Shown here piece after piece: positions 16,461 to 24,126 of a stretch of DNA of 64,000 bases (position 1 is the first letter of the stretch; each line of letters opens with the position of its first letter). Source of the DNA: Pelotomaculum_C sp050950345 (GTDB lineage: Bacteria; Bacillota; Desulfotomaculia; Desulfotomaculales; Pelotomaculaceae); NCBI GenBank assembly GCA_050950345.1, contig JBMNHK010000001.1, forward strand, positions 1-64,000, in the 5' to 3' direction. Position numbers and translations under genes: made by a program. Under the pieces are notes generated by a model. The model had not been told where the DNA came from, searched no databases, and was given only the letters and a program-made list of their open reading frames with translations.

Positions 16461-17219
16461 TTACATAGCAGCCCATCCGCCATCCACGCCAATAATTTGT
16501 CCACTGATAAAGGATGAATCATCACTCGCAAGGAAAAGAGCACAATTTGCAACATCAATAGGTTCCCCCGAAGCTGGCATAAGTGACTGTACACCCTTAA
16601 TTCTATTAAAGCCATCCATATCAGGTTGCCCCATTGCAACACCGATTTCTGTATTGATTCCACCAGGTGCAATAACATTACTGCGGATGTGTTCCTTTGT
16701 GTAAGCGAAAGCTGTATGCAATGCGATTGCATTTACAGCTGCTTTAGATGCACAATAGATTACACCTGCAGCCTGATGATAAGCACCAAAGGAAGATACA
16801 GTAATGATATTTCCTCCACTGCCTTGTTCCAGGAATACATTTACAGCCTTACGCATTGCCGCAAGAGGACCATATACGTTGATACCCATTACGTATTCAT
16901 ATTTTTCATCAGTACAATTAGCAACTGTTGCCATATTGTCCATAACACCTGCATTGTTTACAAGAACATCCAACTTGCCGAATTGCTTGACACATTCATC
17001 GATCATAGCTTCACAGTCCTCGCGTCTAGATACGTCCCCAGTAAAAGGAATGCATTTTCCAGCTTCCCCTTTTAGAGACTCAGCCAGGGATGCGAGTCTA
17101 TCAGCTCTTCTTGCAACAGCGACAACATTTGCTCCTTCTTTTACAAAAAGTTCTACAATTGCTTTGCCCATACCGGAAGAAGCGCCAGTTACAACAATAG
17201 CTTTGTCCTTAAGTTTCAT
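16461..17219 (-). CDS. Short-chain dehydrogenase/reductase (SDR)
   Basis: A 252-residue NAD(P)-dependent oxidoreductase with the classical SDR layout: the cofactor motif TGASSGMG at 11-18, NNAG near 88-91, and the catalytic triad S142/S143, Y155 and K159 (YCASK). The C-terminus ends GVDGGWAAM, as in FabG-like and glucose dehydrogenase-like SDRs. The start is placed at the ATG at 17219, which has GAGGTG ten bases upstream; an upstream in-frame start would add 13 residues with no better site. The substrate cannot be told from sequence. It sits divergently from the inositol-phosphate genes and could be an inositol or sugar dehydrogenase, but that is only suggested by position. Confidence 0.88.
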   Translation of the reverse strand: MKLKDKAIVVTGASSGMGKAIVELFVKEGANVVAVARRADRLASLAESLKGEAGKCIPFTGDVSRREDCEAMIDECVKQFGKLDVLVNNAGVMDNMATVANCTDEKYEYVMGINVYGPLAAMRKAVNVFLEQGSGGNIITVSSFGAYHQAAGVIYCASKAAVNAIALHTAFAYTKEHIRSNVIAPGGINTEIGVAMGQPDMDGFNRIKGVQSLMPASGEPIDVANCALFLASDDSSFISGQIIGVDGGWAAM

Positions 17220-17311
17220 AATATACACCTCTTTTGCTTTTATGTTATTTATTAGCACTGTGTGTTTATTCTACTAATTTTTTCTACAAAAAATCAACTA
17301 CCAAAAACAAC

Positions 17312-17340
17312 TTGAAATATCACGAACTATTTATTATAAT
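17312..17340 (+). promoter_or_regulatory. Strong sigma-A promoter
   Basis: TTGAAA at 17312-17317, a 17-base spacer and a perfect TATAAT at 17335-17340. It faces the inositol-phosphate synthase gene but lies 259 bases upstream, with a terminator hairpin in between. Confidence 0.75.
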
Positions 17341-17345
17341 ACCTA

Positions 17346-17485
17346 TCAGCAGCACTCAACTATGAGTGCTAATGGCAATTAAGGCTTTAAGCTTCTAATT
17401 AATTGATGAAAGATTGATTAACTGGAAGTTTTTTGACCTTTATAATGGGCAAAAAGGCACTTCCAATTTTAGGAGGTGCCTTTTA
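17346..17485 (+). ncRNA. Candidate ~140-nt small RNA or attenuated leader
   Basis: Transcription from the 17312-17340 promoter would start near 17347. It would immediately enter a 7-bp hairpin (AGCACTC-AACTAT-GAGTGCT, 17351-17370) and end at a terminator at 17451-17485. No ORF with a ribosome binding site lies within. It is either an independent small RNA or a leader whose terminator controls the downstream ino1 operon. I recognise no known riboswitch class. Confidence 0.45.
17451..17485 (+). terminator. Rho-independent terminator upstream of ino1
   Basis: AAAAGGCACTTCC pairs with GGAGGTGCCTTTT across a 7-base AT loop. The stem is 9 bp with one G-T pair and ends in a T-tract. Confidence 0.75.
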
Positions 17486-17532
17486 TCTGCAAGCTATCTC
17501 AAATGAAGCACATAGGGGGTAAATAAAGTCAA

Positions 17533-17572
17533 TAATTCGTTTTGAAATAACTCTATATTTCAAAACGAGTTA
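17533..17572. promoter_or_regulatory. Large inverted repeat just upstream of ino1
   Basis: TCGTTTTGAAAT (17537-17548) and ATTTCAAAACGA (17557-17568) are perfect 12-bp arms around 8 bases, and the pairing extends outward with one wobble. It ends 19 bases before the ribosome binding site. This looks like an operator for a dimeric regulator or an mRNA hairpin. No T-tract follows, so it is not a terminator. Confidence 0.6.
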
Positions 17573-17598
17573 ATAATAAATTACAGGAGGTATTTTCT

Positions 17599-18690
17599 AT
17601 GTCGAAAATCAACATTGCAATTGCAGGTGTGGGTAACTGTGCCAGTGCCCTGTTGCAAGGAATCGAGATGTACAAAGTATCTCCAGAGAACTCTATTGGG
17701 CTAATAGACTATAACCTCGGCGGTTACACACCTGCAGATGTTAATGTAGTTGCCGCTTTTGATGTGGACAAGCGCAAAGTAGGCAAGAGCCTCAAAGAGG
17801 CAGTGTTTGCCAAACCCAACTGTACTAAAGTTTTTTATGAGAAACTCCCGGATTATCCCGTAAAGGTAGAGATGGGACCGGTTCTGGACGGCATATCGGA
17901 ACATATGGCTGATTACAGTGAGGAGAAGAGTTTTCTCGTTGCCGCTCAAAAGCCCTGCGATGTAGCAAAAGTTTTGAAGGAAAGCGGAGCTGAAATACTT
18001 ATTAACTACTTGCCTGTAGGATCAGAGAAAGCTGTAAGGTTTTATGCTCAAGCATGCCTGGAGGCAAATGTAGGTTTTATCAATGCCATGCCGGTCTTTA
18101 TCGCTTCAGACGAATCCTGGGCCAAGAAGTTCCAGGACAAAAACATTCCCATCATAGGCGACGATGTTAAAAGCCAGGTGGGTGCAACTATTGTTCACCG
18201 CACTCTAACCAAGCTGTTTGAAAACCGCGGCGTAGTAATTGACCGCACCTACCAGTTGAACTTCGGCGGCAATACTGATTTCTTGAACATGCTCAACCAC
18301 AACAGGCTTGCAACCAAGAAAAAATCCAAAACTCAGTCAGTGCAGGCTGAACTGAAGCAAGCCTTGCCCAGTGATAATATACACATTGGTCCCAGTGATT
18401 ACGTGCCCTGGTTAAACGATAACAAGATCTGCTTTATAAGAATTGAAGGTAGAGGTTTTGGCAACGTTCCTTTGACCCTGGATGTTAAACTTTCCGTAGA
18501 AGATGCGCCAAACAGCGGCGGCGTAATGATTGATGCTATAAGGTGCATGAAGCTCGCACTGGATCGCAAGATTGGCGGTGTGCTGAATTCCATCTCAGCC
18601 TTTACCATGAAGTCCCCGCCAATTCAGTACACAGATACTGAAGCTAAAAAGATGGTGGAAGAATTTATAGGTGGTAGGAAGGAGCGGTAA
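17599..18690 (+). CDS. ino1: myo-Inositol-1-phosphate synthase
   Basis: A 363-residue enzyme that converts glucose-6-phosphate to L-myo-inositol-1-phosphate using bound NAD. The Rossmann motif AIAGVGNCASALLQG lies at 7-21, and further conserved blocks include INYLPVGSEKA, GDDVKSQVGAT and LNFGGNTDFLNM. Length and blocks match the prokaryotic (actinobacterial and archaeal) class rather than the longer eukaryotic one. The start has ACAGGAGG upstream. The stop overlaps the next gene's ATG by one base (TAATG), so the two are translationally coupled. With the downstream cytidylyltransferase/transferase fusion this gives a route from glucose-6-phosphate to a CDP-inositol-derived product. Confidence 0.93.
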   Translation: MSKINIAIAGVGNCASALLQGIEMYKVSPENSIGLIDYNLGGYTPADVNVVAAFDVDKRKVGKSLKEAVFAKPNCTKVFYEKLPDYPVKVEMGPVLDGISEHMADYSEEKSFLVAAQKPCDVAKVLKESGAEILINYLPVGSEKAVRFYAQACLEANVGFINAMPVFIASDESWAKKFQDKNIPIIGDDVKSQVGATIVHRTLTKLFENRGVVIDRTYQLNFGGNTDFLNMLNHNRLATKKKSKTQSVQAELKQALPSDNIHIGPSDYVPWLNDNKICFIRIEGRGFGNVPLTLDVKLSVEDAPNSGGVMIDAIRCMKLALDRKIGGVLNSISAFTMKSPPIQYTDTEAKKMVEEFIGGRKER

Positions 18691-20021
18691 TGAGAGCTGT
18701 CTTATTAGCTGCAGGGGAAGGCAAGAGGTTGTGGCCTCACTTTAAGAGGCCAAAACCTCTTGTGCGTTTATTTGGCCTTCCCCTTATAGAACGCAATATA
18801 TTGTCCCTACGGGAATGCGGCATAAATGATTTTATAATTGTCACAGGCTGTTATGCTGATGAGATCCAGGCTCATTTAGGAAGTGGCGAAAAACTTGGCG
18901 TAAAAATCAAATATTTGTATAATGCTGATTGGAAACTGGGAAACGGGTTATCGGCCTATACCTTCCACAAAGAATATCAGCAAGATGAAAAATTCATCTT
19001 GCTGATGTCTGACCACATTTTTGAATTAGATTTATTCAAATCTTTCATTGCCGGGGCAAGGGAGATCAAAGAAGATGAGCTGTTGCTTGCTGCCGACCGG
19101 CGCTTAGAAAATGTTTATGACCTTGACGAGTGTACCAGGATAAAGGCCCAGGAAAACCTTGCCGTTAAACTCGGAAAGGGGCTGGAAGATTTTAACGCCG
19201 TAGATTGCGGTCTTTTTATAGGTACCGGTGCATTATTAGAGGCCTTGTCCAAGTCCATTGCCGGGGGAGCCTACGCTCTCACCGATGCAGTAAATCTGAT
19301 GGCGGAGCATGGTAAGGTCAAGTTGCACTTTATAAATAATAACTGGGTTGATGTAGATGATTATGATAGTTATAAACAATGCGAAAAGCTTCTCCTGAAG
19401 TCACTGATACCGCCTAAAGATGGCATCATTTCACGCGTCATTAATCGAAAGGTCTCCCTCAGGATAACCAAACTTGTGGCTCCAACAGGGATAACTCCCA
19501 ATCAAATTACATTTTTATCATTTTTAATTACAGTAGCTTCAGCAGTTTCCTTCGCTATGGCAAACCCCCTTGTGGGGGGATTGCTGGCTCAATTCGCTTC
19601 TATGCTTGATGGGGTTGACGGGGAAATTGCACGTTTGAAATTTTTAAAGAGTAAATTCGGGGAGATGTTTGACTCCATACTTGACCGCTATGGAGATTAT
19701 CTAATTGTAATTGGCATGACCTTTTCATGGTATTCCACCACAAACCATAATGCGGCCCTGCTAGTAGGCGCAGCGGCCCTCACGGGAATGCCCATGTCTA
19801 TGCTTTTTAAAGAAAAATATCGTAACGTTTTCGGACAACCCTTCATTTCTGAAGTTAATGATGGCGTAATGCGTTATTTTGCTGCCAATCGTGATGTCAG
19901 GTTATTTATCATTATGTTGGGAGGCATTTTTGCTCTATTGCCGGCCACCCTGATTTTTCTTGCAGTTATCACGCACCTGCAAACTTTGTATCGCCTATAT
20001 AGAGTTCACAAGCTACCTTAG
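18690..20021 (+). CDS. Fused CTP:inositol-1-phosphate cytidylyltransferase and CDP-alcohol phosphatidyltransferase
   Basis: A 443-residue bifunctional protein. Residues 1-~235 form a nucleotidyltransferase with LLAAGEGKRLWP at 5-16, KRPKPL and an acidic MSDH metal site. Residues ~245-443 are a membrane CDP-alcohol phosphotransferase with the complete signature D-G-x2-A-R-x8-G-x3-D-x3-D at about 310-332 (starting DGEIAR) and several hydrophobic segments. This layout is that of IPCT/DIPPS, which makes CDP-inositol and then di-myo-inositol-1,3'-phosphate-1'-phosphate in hyperthermophiles. The alternative is an inositol phospholipid headgroup transferase. Direct coupling to ino1 supports inositol phosphate as the substrate. 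The final product is inferred. Confidence 0.87.
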   Translation: MRAVLLAAGEGKRLWPHFKRPKPLVRLFGLPLIERNILSLRECGINDFIIVTGCYADEIQAHLGSGEKLGVKIKYLYNADWKLGNGLSAYTFHKEYQQDEKFILLMSDHIFELDLFKSFIAGAREIKEDELLLAADRRLENVYDLDECTRIKAQENLAVKLGKGLEDFNAVDCGLFIGTGALLEALSKSIAGGAYALTDAVNLMAEHGKVKLHFINNNWVDVDDYDSYKQCEKLLLKSLIPPKDGIISRVINRKVSLRITKLVAPTGITPNQITFLSFLITVASAVSFAMANPLVGGLLAQFASMLDGVDGEIARLKFLKSKFGEMFDSILDRYGDYLIVIGMTFSWYSTTNHNAALLVGAAALTGMPMSMLFKEKYRNVFGQPFISEVNDGVMRYFAANRDVRLFIIMLGGIFALLPATLIFLAVITHLQTLYRLYRVHKLP

Positions 20022-20040
20022 CAAAAAAATCATATTAAGG

Positions 20041-20895
20041 CTAGAACGGGGTAGCCTGCCTGCGGGTAAAAACGTGATTGCGCAACTTGTGTTCTTTTAG
20101 AATTTCCAGGGCTTCATCAATGTAGCCCCCCAGGTCTTTAAGAGCATGGGCATCAGAACCAACTGAAAAAATTTTAATACCTGACTTCACAGCCAAAGCC
20201 AGCATCTCCCTTGTGGGATGAAATTCCTCTAACCCTCTACGGCGGCTGGAGGTGTTAATCTCCAGCCCCATTCCTCTGCGGGCCATTTCCATAAAAATTG
20301 GTTCTACAACTCCCCGGTGAATGGTGAGTATCTCAGAGCCAAAAGTCCTCATCCCATACCGAAGGTAGAGATCTACATGAGCAATACTATCAAAAAATCC
20401 TGTGTTTACTGCTTCTCGCAGAGTGGTGAAATAATCTTTGCGTACTTCCGCTAAACTTTTGTTTTGAAAGTAACTGGGGCTTTCTTTCATGGAGGAAATT
20501 GCAATATGGTCAAGGCAGTGGATAGCTCCCATTACAAAGTCAAATGGATAGTCGTTGACAATTTTTTCAACATGCTTTTCACAACCTGGATTGTATCCTA
20601 TTTCTATGCCAGCCTTTACTTTAAGACCTGTATGTTTAAACTCATCCTGAGCCCGGGTGATTTCTTCAAAATAGCTATCCAGCCAGATAAAATTGAAAAC
20701 TGATACTTTTTCCCCATTTAAGTTAACAAAATTATCCTTTTCCCTGCGCACCGGATCCATCTCAATATGGGTAGTGAAACAAATTTCCCTTAGGTCTAAT
20801 TCCAGGGCTTTCTGACAATACTCCCTTATCTTGACGGGAGAGGCGTCTATTGAATAGTCCGGGTGAACATGATAATCTGTTTTTTGGTATTCCAT
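20041..20895 (-). CDS. PHP-domain phosphatase, histidinol-phosphatase-like
   Basis: A 284-residue PHP-family metal-dependent phosphoesterase. The motifs are the N-terminal HVHPDYS, the TTHIE pair, GAIHCLDH near the middle, IAHVDL and the C-terminal SVGSDAH, which together form the trinuclear metal site. It is close to HisJ-type histidinol phosphatases. No histidine genes are nearby. It is convergent with the inositol-phosphate transferase gene 19 bases away, so it could instead dephosphorylate an inositol-phosphate intermediate; that link is by position only. The ATG at 20895 has AGGAG upstream (AAGGAGCTAATCA). The upstream region is occupied by the decayed rlmD copy. Confidence 0.8.
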   Translation of the reverse strand: MEYQKTDYHVHPDYSIDASPVKIREYCQKALELDLREICFTTHIEMDPVRREKDNFVNLNGEKVSVFNFIWLDSYFEEITRAQDEFKHTGLKVKAGIEIGYNPGCEKHVEKIVNDYPFDFVMGAIHCLDHIAISSMKESPSYFQNKSLAEVRKDYFTTLREAVNTGFFDSIAHVDLYLRYGMRTFGSEILTIHRGVVEPIFMEMARRGMGLEINTSSRRRGLEEFHPTREMLALAVKSGIKIFSVGSDAHALKDLGGYIDEALEILKEHKLRNHVFTRRQATPF

Positions 20896-20918
20896 TATTG
20901 ATTAGCTCCTTATATCAT

Positions 20919-21000
20919 AAGCAGGACTTTATCTCCCTTGACAACTTCCTCAATAACCTATTGTTTTCCTCGTTTGTTACTTCCATATATCATTAAAAAA
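20919..21000. repeat. Direct repeat copy B: decayed 5' end of rlmD
   Basis: A second copy of 16100-16182 in the same orientation. On the minus strand it keeps a degraded ribosome binding site (ACGAGGAAAA) and the codons for EVVKGDKVLL. The initiating TTG of rlmD is TAG here, so it cannot be translated like the original. It sits between the PHP gene and the RNase P RNA terminator. Confidence 0.75.
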
Positions 21001-21022
21001 TACGCCCTAATTTGAGCGTATT
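20994..21022 (-). terminator. Terminator of rnpB
   Basis: On the minus strand AATACGC pairs with GCGTATT (7 bp), followed by TTTTTT, directly after the 3' end of the RNase P RNA. Confidence 0.8.
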
Positions 21023-21036
21023 TGTATCTCTCGTGC

Positions 21037-21404
21037 GAGCAAATCGATAAGCCGGGTTCTGTCGTTGGGTGATCATCTATCTAGGACGGCTGTTTCCAGA
21101 CGCCTCAAGCGACCTTACCCGGGAACGGGACGGGCCGCCCCATTGTTCCCCTATTCGGTCTTGCTCCAGGTGGGGTTTACCTAGCCGGCCGGTCACCCGG
21201 CCGCTGGTGCGCTCTTACCGCACCGTTCCATCCTTGCCTCACACCGTAAAGGCCTAGCCTCCCGGCGGGCGGTCTGCATTTCTGTGGCACTTTCCTTGGG
21301 GTCGCCCCCACTGGGAGTTACCCAGCACCCTGCCCTGCGGAGCCCGGACTTTCCTCAGACGCTGCCTTTCGGCCATGCGCCCGCGACCACCTGATTTGCT
21401 CACC
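21037..21404 (-). ncRNA. rnpB: RNase P RNA
   Basis: The catalytic RNA of RNase P, which cleaves tRNA 5' leaders. On the minus strand the 5' end GAGCAAATC (21393-21401) pairs with GATTTGCTC at the 3' end (21037-21045) to form P1. Conserved blocks are GAGGAAAGTCCGGGCTC (CR-I) and AACCCGGCTTATCGA near the 3' end. The length, about 368 nt, and the blocks fit bacterial RNase P RNA. Its own promoter and terminator flank it. The subtype (A or B) was not determined by folding. Confidence 0.93.
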
Positions 21405-21413
21405 AGCTTTCCT

Positions 21414-21443
21414 ATTATAGCATCAAAGAATAAGCAATTGCAA
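21414..21443 (-). promoter_or_regulatory. Promoter of rnpB
   Basis: On the minus strand TTGCAA (21443-21438), an 18-base spacer and TATAAT (21419-21414) place the start near 21407, at the 5' end of the RNA. Confidence 0.7.
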
Positions 21444-21467
21444 ATATCACGCAATTGCCTCTTTCTT

Positions 21468-22178
21468 CTATCTTTCCCATAGCAGAAGCCGCCCGCAGTT
21501 GCTGCAATAAACGAGTTCTGTGCCTTGCTTTAACAGGCGCAGTTGATTGAAGGGGATGCTCATCCGGCAACCAAGACAAATACCTTTTTCCACTCTGGAC
21601 AAAGGATCTTCAATATTCTTTTTCATCTCCGCATACCTTGTCCAGAGCTCAGGATCGACTTTTTCTAATATCTTTTCCCTTGTTGCAGGCAGCTGAGCTA
21701 AAACACTCTTGATCTTCTGCTGGTTGGCCAGATAGGTGCCGTGCAGTTGGCGATATTCATCTGCTTTTTTATTCAACAACTCACTTTTTCTTTCCAGTTG
21801 ACTGCGCAGGCTGTCCAACTGCTCCATGAGGTCAAGCATCTTATCTTCTGTTCTGTTTACAATATCCTGCAAATTATCGAGTTTGTTGTTGCTGTTTTTA
21901 ATTTCCTTGATATTTGTAATAACGCCGCTGTATAACTTATGTCTGAGATTATTCACCTGTTCAGCTGCGGCTGCAGCATCCAACTCTTTTATTTTAAGCT
22001 CCTTCTTCAAATTGTTATATTGCCCTTTTAAAACTTTAAAGACAGACCGTTCCTGTTCAAATTCATGTTTGAGGAGCTTTAATTTTTTGGCCAGCTTTCC
22101 CTCTTTCAGTTCAAGTTCCAGAGCTTTTTTTTGGCCATCCAACAACTGTACTTCCCATAGGGGTTTTAGATCGGGCAT
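21468..22178 (-). CDS. Coiled-coil zinc-ribbon protein (COG1579 type)
   Basis: A 236-residue protein. Residues ~15-170 are predicted coiled coil, rich in K, E, L and Q. The C-terminus has a four-cysteine zinc ribbon (CLGCRM and CSNCGR, about 202-230). This matches a widely conserved bacterial family of unknown biochemical role, with suggested nucleic-acid or metal links. It lies between rnpB and nif3 and is probably cotranscribed with nif3 and trmK, since all three point left with short gaps. The start is the ATG at 22178; the ribosome binding site AAGGAGAA is upstream. Confidence 0.85.
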   Translation of the reverse strand: MPDLKPLWEVQLLDGQKKALELELKEGKLAKKLKLLKHEFEQERSVFKVLKGQYNNLKKELKIKELDAAAAAEQVNNLRHKLYSGVITNIKEIKNSNNKLDNLQDIVNRTEDKMLDLMEQLDSLRSQLERKSELLNKKADEYRQLHGTYLANQQKIKSVLAQLPATREKILEKVDPELWTRYAEMKKNIEDPLSRVEKGICLGCRMSIPFNQLRLLKQGTELVYCSNCGRLLLWER

Positions 22179-22232
22179 GGCTAATCTATTCTCCTTGCTA
22201 AAAATAATAAAGGATAAGGAAACATCCCTATC

Positions 22233-23351
22233 CTAAAGATAAATAAACGGTTCTGTCCTGGTTTCAGACATAATAACTTCCAAATCAATATTCAAATCCT
22301 GCAGGCGGCTCTGGAGGTAATTTTGCAATACCGGCAGCACCACCGCTTCAGTCCCATAATGCCCGGCATCCACAAAATTAAGTCCGGCATCCAGGATTTG
22401 CTGGGCTGTGTGATATTTAAGATCACCAGTTACCAGTGTATCGGCTCCTGATGCCAGGGCCGCCGGCCAAAGGTCTGCCCCGGCACCGCCACATACAGCA
22501 ACCTTGCTAACTCTGGCATTTAGCTCGCCGCCGCAGCGCAAAGCAGTTATACCCAGAGCAGTTTTCACTTTTGCGGCAAACTCGCCCAGGGTCATGGCCT
22601 GAGACAACACACCTACCCGTCCCAAACCAAAAGATAGGCCGGAATTCTGCAGACGGTAAAGGTCATAAGCAACCTCTTCATAAGGATGTGACTTGAGCAT
22701 CGCTTGCAGGATCCCGTCAATCCTGTTTGCCGGCGCAACAGTCTCCAACCTCACCTCCTGTACCTTTTCTATTTCACCAATATGCCCTATAAACGGCTTT
22801 GCCCCAGACAAAGGTTTGAAGGTACCTGTCCCCGGGGAGGCAAATGTACAATGGCTGTACTGGCCAATCCATCCAGCCCCTGCCTCGGTGATGGCAAACC
22901 TGACCTGGTCGAGGTGTTCTTCCGGGACAAAAACCGCCAGTTTATATAAGTCTTCTCGGCCTGTTTCTTGCAATATAGAAAGATCGTTAAGACCAAGGCT
23001 CTGAGCCAGAGCCGTATTTACCCCGCCTTCTGCTATGTCCAGATTGGTGTGAGCTGCATAGACACTGATCCCGTGCTCGATAAGGTAACGGATCAGGCTG
23101 CCTTCCGCGTTGTCGAAACGGAGCGCCTTGATGGGTTTAAAAAAAAGCGGATGATGGCTGACAATCAATTCGGCGCCTCTTTCACTGGCTTCGGCGGCCA
23201 CTGCTGCCGTTACGTCCAAGGTCAGCAGGACACGGTTTATTGCAGCGCCGGGATCCCCTAATTGGAAACCGCTGTTATCCCAGCTTTCGGCAAGCCCGGC
23301 AGGCGCCAGCTCTTCCAAAATACGAATAACCACACTCGTTTTTACAGACAT
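22233..23351 (-). CDS. Nif3-like dinuclear metal centre protein
   Basis: A 372-residue member of the Nif3/YqfO family, often annotated as GTP cyclohydrolase type 2-like. The typical metal ligands are visible: SHHPLFF, YAAHTNLDIAEGG and the C-terminal VTGDLKYH with DAGHYGTE. The central insert domain (PII-like, ~130-235) is present, as in B. subtilis YqfO. The gene overlaps the upstream trmK stop by 10 bases, the same trmK-yqfO order as in Bacillus. Its precise function is unknown. Confidence 0.9.
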   Translation of the reverse strand: MSVKTSVVIRILEELAPAGLAESWDNSGFQLGDPGAAINRVLLTLDVTAAVAAEASERGAELIVSHHPLFFKPIKALRFDNAEGSLIRYLIEHGISVYAAHTNLDIAEGGVNTALAQSLGLNDLSILQETGREDLYKLAVFVPEEHLDQVRFAITEAGAGWIGQYSHCTFASPGTGTFKPLSGAKPFIGHIGEIEKVQEVRLETVAPANRIDGILQAMLKSHPYEEVAYDLYRLQNSGLSFGLGRVGVLSQAMTLGEFAAKVKTALGITALRCGGELNARVSKVAVCGGAGADLWPAALASGADTLVTGDLKYHTAQQILDAGLNFVDAGHYGTEAVVLPVLQNYLQSRLQDLNIDLEVIMSETRTEPFIYL

Positions 23352-24028
23352 GATGCCACCTCTTTGATCTTAGCTAACTTCTCCCTAATAACCGCAGCCT
23401 TTTCTCCGGCAGCATTGCTTTGGGCACGGGCAAGCCCCGCCAGTATGCGCTCATATTTGACAATAAAACTGTCCAGGTATGCCCCCAGAAGAGGACTTCC
23501 CTTCTCCAACAGCCTGGGACCCAGCTCTAATAATACCGGATGATCAATGCGCTCATAGCCGTGCTCGGCTACGATAACCACGTATATGCGGCCTTCATCT
23601 TCGATTAAATGTTCATCAGTTATTTTCCAGCCATGGGAAACCAACCACAACCTCAAATCACCCGCATCGGTCATTGGCTGCAAAACCAGTCTCTTTACCA
23701 TGGCTAATACTTGCGGTGCATCAGACAGGATGCCTCTGATAGTATTGCCGCCTAAGCCGGCCAAAATGACAGTTTCAGCTTCACCCGGCGCCAGAGGCTT
23801 TAATCCATCCCCCAAACGCAAACTAATCCGGTCTGTCAGGCCATGTTCCCTGATCTTTTTCTCTGCTGACCGGTAGGGCCCTTCCCTTAAATCTGTTGCT
23901 ATAACAGTGTTGCATATCCCCTGTTCGGCAAGATAAATTGGAAGGTACGCGTGATCTGTCCCGATATCTGCTGCTTTGCCCTGTAAAACACATGCCGCCA
24001 GTACGGCCAGGCGTTTTGGAAGCTCCAT
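23342..24028 (-). CDS. trmK: tRNA (adenine22-N1)-methyltransferase TrmK
   Basis: A 228-residue SAM-dependent enzyme methylating A22 in the tRNA D-loop. Motifs: AADIGTDHAYLPIYL for SAM binding, ATDLREGPY, and VILAGLGGNTIRGIL, a block characteristic of the family. The start is set at the ATG at 24028, which has GGAGGGG four bases upstream. An upstream ATG at 24070 would add 14 residues with no ribosome binding site. It overlaps nif3 by 10 bases. Adjacent to sigA in Bacillus; here the P-type ATPase, HAD gene and tRNAs lie between. Confidence 0.9.
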   Translation of the reverse strand: MELPKRLAVLAACVLQGKAADIGTDHAYLPIYLAEQGICNTVIATDLREGPYRSAEKKIREHGLTDRISLRLGDGLKPLAPGEAETVILAGLGGNTIRGILSDAPQVLAMVKRLVLQPMTDAGDLRLWLVSHGWKITDEHLIEDEGRIYVVIVAEHGYERIDHPVLLELGPRLLEKGSPLLGAYLDSFIVKYERILAGLARAQSNAAGEKAAVIREKLAKIKEVASCL

Positions 24029-24085
24029 TTTCCCCTCCACGGTTTTTCCATCAAAACCAGTATAGAGCATTTTATTGGAAAATAC

Positions 24086-24114
24086 AAACTCCCCTAAACA
24101 GTGGTGGGGAGTTT
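24086..24114 (-). terminator. Terminator after the P-type ATPase gene
   Basis: AAACTCCCC and GGGGAGTTT form a perfect 9-bp stem with an 11-base loop, followed on the minus strand by GTATTTTCC. It ends the Ca-ATPase transcript before trmK. Confidence 0.7.
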
Positions 24115-24126
24115 GCCGGATTTTGC

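Noticed and set aside
17351..17370. AGCACTC/GAGTGCT dyad resembling the HrcA (CIRCE) site
   Set aside because: CIRCE has a nine-base spacer; here it is six, and the site is at the start of a putative RNA, not in front of a heat-shock gene. It is better explained as an RNA hairpin.
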